Below, piece after piece: positions 23,580 to 26,448 of a DNA stretch of 26,448 bases. Source of the DNA: UMGS1908 sp964432825 (lineage in GTDB: Bacteria; Bacillota; Clostridia; Christensenellales; UBA1242). The translations under genes were made by a program, and so were the position numbers. Each line of letters starts with the position of its first letter. Position 1 is the stretch's first letter. Location of the stretch: NCBI GenBank assembly GCA_964432825.1, contig CAYSOX010000015.1, positions 1 through 26,448 on the forward strand, given 5' to 3'. Under the pieces are notes generated by a model that searched no databases, had not been told where the DNA came from, and saw only the letters and a list, made by a program, of their open reading frames with translations.

Positions 23580-23624
23580 ACCATAGGAAGGAATTTTATG
23601 TTTCTTCCTATTTTGTGGTCTTTT
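23580..23624 (+). terminator. Intrinsic terminator after the XRE gene
   Basis: ATAGGAAG (23583-23590) pairs with CTTCCTAT (23604-23611), reinforced by ACCA/TGGT at the base, then TTTTT. It lies about 100 bases after the XRE stop. Confidence 0.7.
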
Positions 23625-24006
23625 TGTAGCACTGACCTGAGTTTAAATGTACAAACTGCGTGAGTTGTTGGCAAAATTTGTGTTGAGTATTGGGATTAGA
23701 ACTTAGCATAAAAACGATTCAGGGGTGTCGAAATTTTTTAATTGTGCGTTATAATGTGTCCGTAAACTGAAAGACTATAAAAACATCGTTATACATGTGT
23801 TGAAGACTATCTATTATACAAACAAAGTCGGTATTATGCCCGATATAGTAACGGCGAAGACGAAGATAAAAGTGTTGTCGGATTAAGCGATGAATTGCCT
23901 TTATTATAAATGAAAATTTTTCAATTGAAGCGGGTTCTTGTTTTAAGTTTTTAATAGTTGTACTTTAAAACGGTTAAAAATAATATGCAAATCTTAAATT
24001 TTATGT
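23625..24006. other. Non-coding stretch with scraps of decayed coding sequence
   Basis: No intact gene. A 42-codon open stretch at 23781-23909 ends with the protein-like sequence RYYARYSNGEDEDKSVVGLS then DELPLL and a stop, but has no start codon or ribosome site; it looks like the C-terminal end of a lost gene. Related 15-mers, AATTGAAGCGAACCC at 23542 and AATTGAAGCGGGTTC at 23923, lie on either side of most of it. Confidence 0.35.
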
Positions 24007-24012
24007 TATAAT
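24007..24012 (+). promoter_or_regulatory. Extended -10 element ahead of the BRO-N relic
   Basis: TATAAT preceded by TGT, 23 bases before ATG 24035. The -35 (TATGCA at 23984) is poor. GGGGA follows as ribosome site. Confidence 0.45.
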
Positions 24013-24034
24013 AAGCACACATAGGGGAAAATAG

Positions 24035-24513
24035 ATGCCAAATATAAAAGTTTTTGAGAATAAAAAAGTTAGAACAGAATGGGATTCGGAAAAAGAAGAT
24101 TGGCTTTTTAGTGCTGCTGATGTCTGCAATATTTTATCAGATAGTCAAGCAAAAGATAAAAATGTCTATTGGAGAAAATTAAAACAACGTCTAAAAAATG
24201 AAGGAGGTGAGGTCGTATCAAATTGTTACGAACTGAAATTGATTGCCGAAGATTGAAAAAAATACAAAACAGGTGTTATGTATACAAAAGATATATTGAG
24301 AATTGTTCAATCTATACCATCACCAAAGGCAGAGCCATTTAAGATGTGGCTTGCACAAGTTGGAAGTGAGCGTTTAGAGGATACACATCGTGGTGGGAAT
24401 GTTGCAATGATGCCAAAAAGCGATTTGAAGAAGAAACGGCTAAATAAGTTATAAATCCGCTTAACGCAAAAAATAAAAATTTATTAGAAATTAAATCAGA
24501 AGACAAGGAGTAA
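24035..24513 (+). pseudogene. Broken BRO-N/antirepressor-type (DinD-like) gene
   Basis: The intact-looking start has the family's N-terminal pattern IKVFENKKVRTEWDSEKEDW, FSAADVCNILSD, YWRKLKQRLKNEGGEVVSNC. The frame is cut by TGA at 24254-24256, where the family usually has GK (GGA to TGA would be one base). It then continues in the same frame with YTKDILRIVQSIPSPKAEPF and KMWLAQVGSERLED, all typical of this phage-associated family. The middle of the family sequence is then missing: ERLED joins directly to a C-terminal-like GGNVAMM. After a frameshift KRFEEETAK, a stop, and VINPLNAKNKNLLEIKSEDK complete the relic. So there is at least one nonsense codon, one large deletion, one frameshift and a second stop. 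In intact members the BRO-N domain binds DNA in phage antirepressors. It marks past phage or mobile DNA here. Confidence 0.8.
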
Positions 24514-24516
24514 GTT

Positions 24517-25140
24517 GTGGGAAAAATTAAAATTGAAATCGAAAAAGAAAGTGAATATTATGAGGTTGAGAATTTGGTTCGAGAGGCATTTTGGAATGTC
24601 TATAAGCCGGGGTGTTCTGAACATTTTGTTTTACATAAACTTAGGGAGTGCGAAAATTATGTTAAAAACTTGGGGTACGTTTTGAAACTAAATGAAAAAA
24701 TTATTGGACAAGTTGCATTTTGTAGAGCGGAATTAAATTTAAAGGGTAAAATTATTCCTATTTTAACTATGGGTCCAATTTGTATAGACCCTAAATTCAA
24801 AGGTAAAGGATATGGGAAGGAAATTGTAAATTTTGCACTAAAAAAAGCACAAGACTTAGGTTTTGGTGCTGTGTGTATTGAGGGTGACTTTGGATTTTAT
24901 AGCAAATGCGGATTTGATTTTGCTAGAAATTTTGGTCTAAAATATCATGGATTGCCAGATGGGGTAGATGATTCTTTCTTTTTGTGTAAAGAATTAATAG
25001 CAGGCTATTTAAAAGATGTAAGAAATGGAGAATATTCAACTCCAAGTGTATATTTTGTAAATGATGAAGATGTGGAAAACTTTGACAAATCATTTCCGCC
25101 AAAAGAAAAGAAAGTTTTAACGGGACAAATATTCAACTAA
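24517..25140 (+). CDS. GNAT acetyltransferase, YhbS-like
   Basis: 207 aa, single GNAT domain with a C-terminal extension. Seen: the N-terminal REAFWNVYKPGCSEHFVLHK segment typical of the YhbS-like group, central strand YVLKLNEKIIGQVAFCRAEL, LTMGPICIDPKFKGKGYGKE with the acetyl-CoA loop at 93-101, and VCIEGDFGFYSKCGFDFARN. The substrate is unknown; related proteins acetylate small molecules or are uncharacterised. GTG 24517 follows AAGGAG (24505-24510), which lies in the end of the BRO-N relic, so the gene is probably read from the relic's promoter. It lies first in a run of small unrelated genes in an accessory stretch. Confidence 0.88.
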   Translation: MGKIKIEIEKESEYYEVENLVREAFWNVYKPGCSEHFVLHKLRECENYVKNLGYVLKLNEKIIGQVAFCRAELNLKGKIIPILTMGPICIDPKFKGKGYGKEIVNFALKKAQDLGFGAVCIEGDFGFYSKCGFDFARNFGLKYHGLPDGVDDSFFLCKELIAGYLKDVRNGEYSTPSVYFVNDEDVENFDKSFPPKEKKVLTGQIFN

Positions 25141-25342
25141 AAAACAACATTTAGTGTAAGATGCTGGCGGATATTTATTAAGGCTTGTGGGGATTTAATT
25201 TAAATGATGAGCAAATTAGAGGAAAAGAACCCAAAGTTATAGGTAGGCGAAGGAAAATCAAACCCTTTTTATAGGAAATGTAAAAAAGGTTACAAATTGT
25301 ATTAGACGGCAGGTCTATGAATAAATTGGCAAAGAAGTGAAT

Positions 25343-25618
25343 ATGTTTAAAAATTTATTTAATAGCAAACAACCTAAAATAACTTATAAATATAAGAAGA
25401 ATGGATTATATCACGATAAGGTTGAAAAGACTAAAGAATTTAAACAATGTATTACAGAAGTTGAAAAACTTGCTGAAATTGAGGCTGGAAAAACCGGACA
25501 CACAGGAAAGGGATATTGTCAAATTGTGTGGGGTTATAAAAAACAAATCTTAAAGGATAAATTTAATATTGATTGGCGAAGCCCAGCCGAAATGAACCCA
25601 CATTGTAAATTCGACTAA
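25343..25618 (+). CDS. Small conserved-looking protein of unknown function, 91 aa
   Basis: I cannot name the family. The protein is basic with a helical middle (EFKQCITEVEKLAEIEAGKT) and an ordered C-terminus with HTGKGYCQIVWGYKKQILKD and DWRSPAEMNPHCKFD. The pattern G.C...W..KK.IL...Y.I.W..P.E.NP...FD is one I associate with small uncharacterised Clostridial proteins, but I cannot confirm it. ATG 25343 is chosen; GTG 25337 is in frame and neither has a strong ribosome site. The 196 bases before it (25147-25342) hold no gene. A Nudix gene follows 18 bases downstream, probably co-transcribed. Confidence 0.6.
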   Translation: MFKNLFNSKQPKITYKYKKNGLYHDKVEKTKEFKQCITEVEKLAEIEAGKTGHTGKGYCQIVWGYKKQILKDKFNIDWRSPAEMNPHCKFD

Positions 25619-25636
25619 AAATAAATAGGAGGAAAT

Positions 25637-26119
25637 ATGGGCAATTATTTTTATGAAAAATCTAAAATGTATTATGAAAAGTTTAAGGCTCGGAAATTAA
25701 CTAAAAAAGTTGGGAGTATTATAAAATCTGGCGACAAATATCTCACAATAATTTGTAATGGCAACAAAGCGTGTTTTGCGGGCGGAAGTGTTGATGAGGG
25801 CGAAACCACGAGACAGGCAATAGTGAGAGAAGTTCTAGAAGAAACGGGTGCGAAGGTTACAAAACTTAAATATCTTGCAAGAGAATATTACTCTGTTGAT
25901 TGGGAGTTTGAGGGAGTTAAATTTCCAAATAAAAGGGTTGAATATACCTATCTTTGTGAAATTGAAGAAGATAATTTAAATATTAAAGGTTTAGATGGTG
26001 AATTTAAAAAAGGCACAACATTAAAATGGTGTACATCAAAAGAACTTGAAGAATTGGGGCTATGGAAGTCTACGCTTGAACTTATAAAGAAGATAGAAAG
26101 AGAACATATAGAGGTGTAA
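25637..26119 (+). CDS. Nudix hydrolase, 160 aa
   Basis: The complete Nudix box Gx5Ex7REUxEExGU is present at about 50-72 as GSVDEGETTRQAIVREVLEE followed by TGA. An N-terminal helical extension (YFYEKSKMYYEKFKARKLT-like) precedes strand VGSIIKSGDKYLTIICNGNK. C-terminal to the box are strands TKLKYLAREYYSVDWEF and VEYTYLCEIEEDNLN. Nudix enzymes split nucleoside diphosphates linked to another group with Mg2+. The substrate here is unknown and may be a damaged nucleotide or a capped molecule. AGGAGG lies six bases before ATG 25637. The tail end carries a GAGGTG that can serve the relic that follows. Confidence 0.92.
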   Translation: MGNYFYEKSKMYYEKFKARKLTKKVGSIIKSGDKYLTIICNGNKACFAGGSVDEGETTRQAIVREVLEETGAKVTKLKYLAREYYSVDWEFEGVKFPNKRVEYTYLCEIEEDNLNIKGLDGEFKKGTTLKWCTSKELEELGLWKSTLELIKKIEREHIEV

Positions 26120-26122
26120 AAT

Positions 26123-26304
26123 ATGTTTAAAATTGGTAATACAAACAATGAAGGCGGAAGTAACGATATTGAAATTTTAAACAATAATGCAAGTGCAGGT
26201 TTTAAGAATGTTATGTTATCATTTAAGGCAAAAATATTGATGAAACCATTAAAACTGTGTAGAATTTAGGACTAACTATTTCTTATTTAAACCATTTTTG
26301 CTAA
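26123..26304 (+). pseudogene. Short relic of an unknown gene with a frameshift and a stop
   Basis: ATG 26123 follows GAGGTG by six bases and gives MFKIGNTNNEGGSNDIEILN and NNASAGFKNVMLSF, then degenerates and stops at 26267 (48 codons). Shifting by one base after about 26225 restores a sensible continuation, GKNIDETIKTV, a TAG, then NLGLTISYLNHFC and a stop at 26302-26304. One deletion and one nonsense codon explain this. The family is not recognised. A very short real peptide ending at 26269 is the alternative. Confidence 0.5.
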
Positions 26305-26448
26305 AAATAAAACGAACCCTGAGCAAATTTCAGGGTTCGTTTTATTCTTGTATGGTGCAGATTGGAGTTCAATGCACGAACTTTGGGAATTATATAAAGC
26401 AGAGTTTATCTGCTCTAAGGTTTGTAGGTTTTCTTCTAGTGTTAGTTT
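26287..26448 (-). CDS. C-terminal end of a minus-strand frame cut by the right edge
   Basis: From the right edge the minus strand is open for 53 codons to TAA at 26289-26287. The visible sequence is helical (KLTLEENLQTLEQINSALYN then SQSSCIELQSAPYKN) and then reads through the terminator stem (KTNPEICSGF). The last part is therefore an unusual coding region, and the true gene may have a different frame or be a relic. No family can be named from this piece. Confidence 0.35.
   Translation of the reverse strand, partial: KLTLEENLQTLEQINSALYNSQSSCIELQSAPYKNKTNPEICSGFVLFLAKMV
26306..26346. terminator. Perfect 17-bp stem terminator, bidirectional
   Basis: AATAAAACGAACCCTGA (26306-26322) pairs fully with TCAGGGTTCGTTTTATT (26330-26346), 7-base loop. 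T-runs leave on both strands. It closes the small-gene run on plus and the partial gene from the right edge on minus. Confidence 0.85.

Noticed and set aside
23781..23909. A real small gene in the gap after XRE
   Set aside because: The 42-codon open stretch has no start codon and no ribosome site. It is treated as a coding scrap.
24254..24256. TGA as a recoded sense codon (Gly or Trp) in the BRO-N gene
   Set aside because: No in-frame TGA occurs in any of the 24 intact genes, Trp is encoded by TGG throughout, and the same relic has a deletion, a frameshift and another stop.

Overview
The window is AT-rich DNA with strong GGAGG-type ribosome binding sites, TTGACA/TATAAT-type promoters (often with an extended -10) and U-tract terminators. 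The gene content includes a YitT membrane protein, a membrane-anchored MurF-like ligase, TsaE/TsaB/RimI, a pyrimidine-nucleoside phosphorylase and DUF1538 with PII-like proteins. This points to a low-GC Bacillota, probably an uncultured member of the Clostridia or a neighbouring class. The lineage is an inference from gene content and style, not from a marker gene.

Layout. (1) 1-3.8 kb: the 5' part of a yitT gene (minus, cut by the left edge), a small unknown gene, a tRNA-Met/tRNA-Glu pair (minus) with a consensus promoter and terminator, a coiled-coil protein of unknown function, and a convergent unknown membrane protein. (2) 3.86-10.0 kb: one co-directional operon from a clear promoter to a clear terminator: deoA-like, deoC-like, tsaE, tsaB, rimI, an alpha/beta hydrolase and a membrane-anchored murF-like gene. 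A ddl gene follows. The first two genes look like pyrimidine-deoxynucleoside catabolism, but both have altered active-site signatures, and DeoC lacks its Schiff-base lysine. (3) 11.4-16.9 kb: a second operon with a long structured leader: a GH95-like protein without recognisable catalytic residues, an acidic low-complexity protein, a two-domain DUF1538 permease-like protein and two PII-like proteins. (4) 16.9-18.8 kb (minus): a small helical protein and a ferritin-like protein with three two-helix metal-binding units, behind a promoter carrying a PerR-like box. (5) 18.85-19.07 kb: a G/T-rich degenerate repeat of 54 bp period without a gene. (6) 19.1-23.5 kb: the most system-like locus. A 1093-residue fusion of a DUF559/Vsr-like nuclease and a RecQ helicase overlaps a tail-anchored coiled-coil protein, with a divergent XRE regulator across a compact promoter region. 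This is a candidate anti-mobile-element defence module. (7) 23.5-26.4 kb: a decayed accessory zone with a broken BRO-N/antirepressor-type gene, other gene scraps, a GNAT, a small unknown protein, a Nudix hydrolase, and a partial minus-strand frame at the right edge.

Housekeeping operons thus flank an accessory stretch from about 16.9 kb to the end. The pseudogenes next to the nuclease-helicase locus are what one expects of a variable island. None of the 24 complete genes ends in TGA; 19 end in TAA and 5 in TAG.
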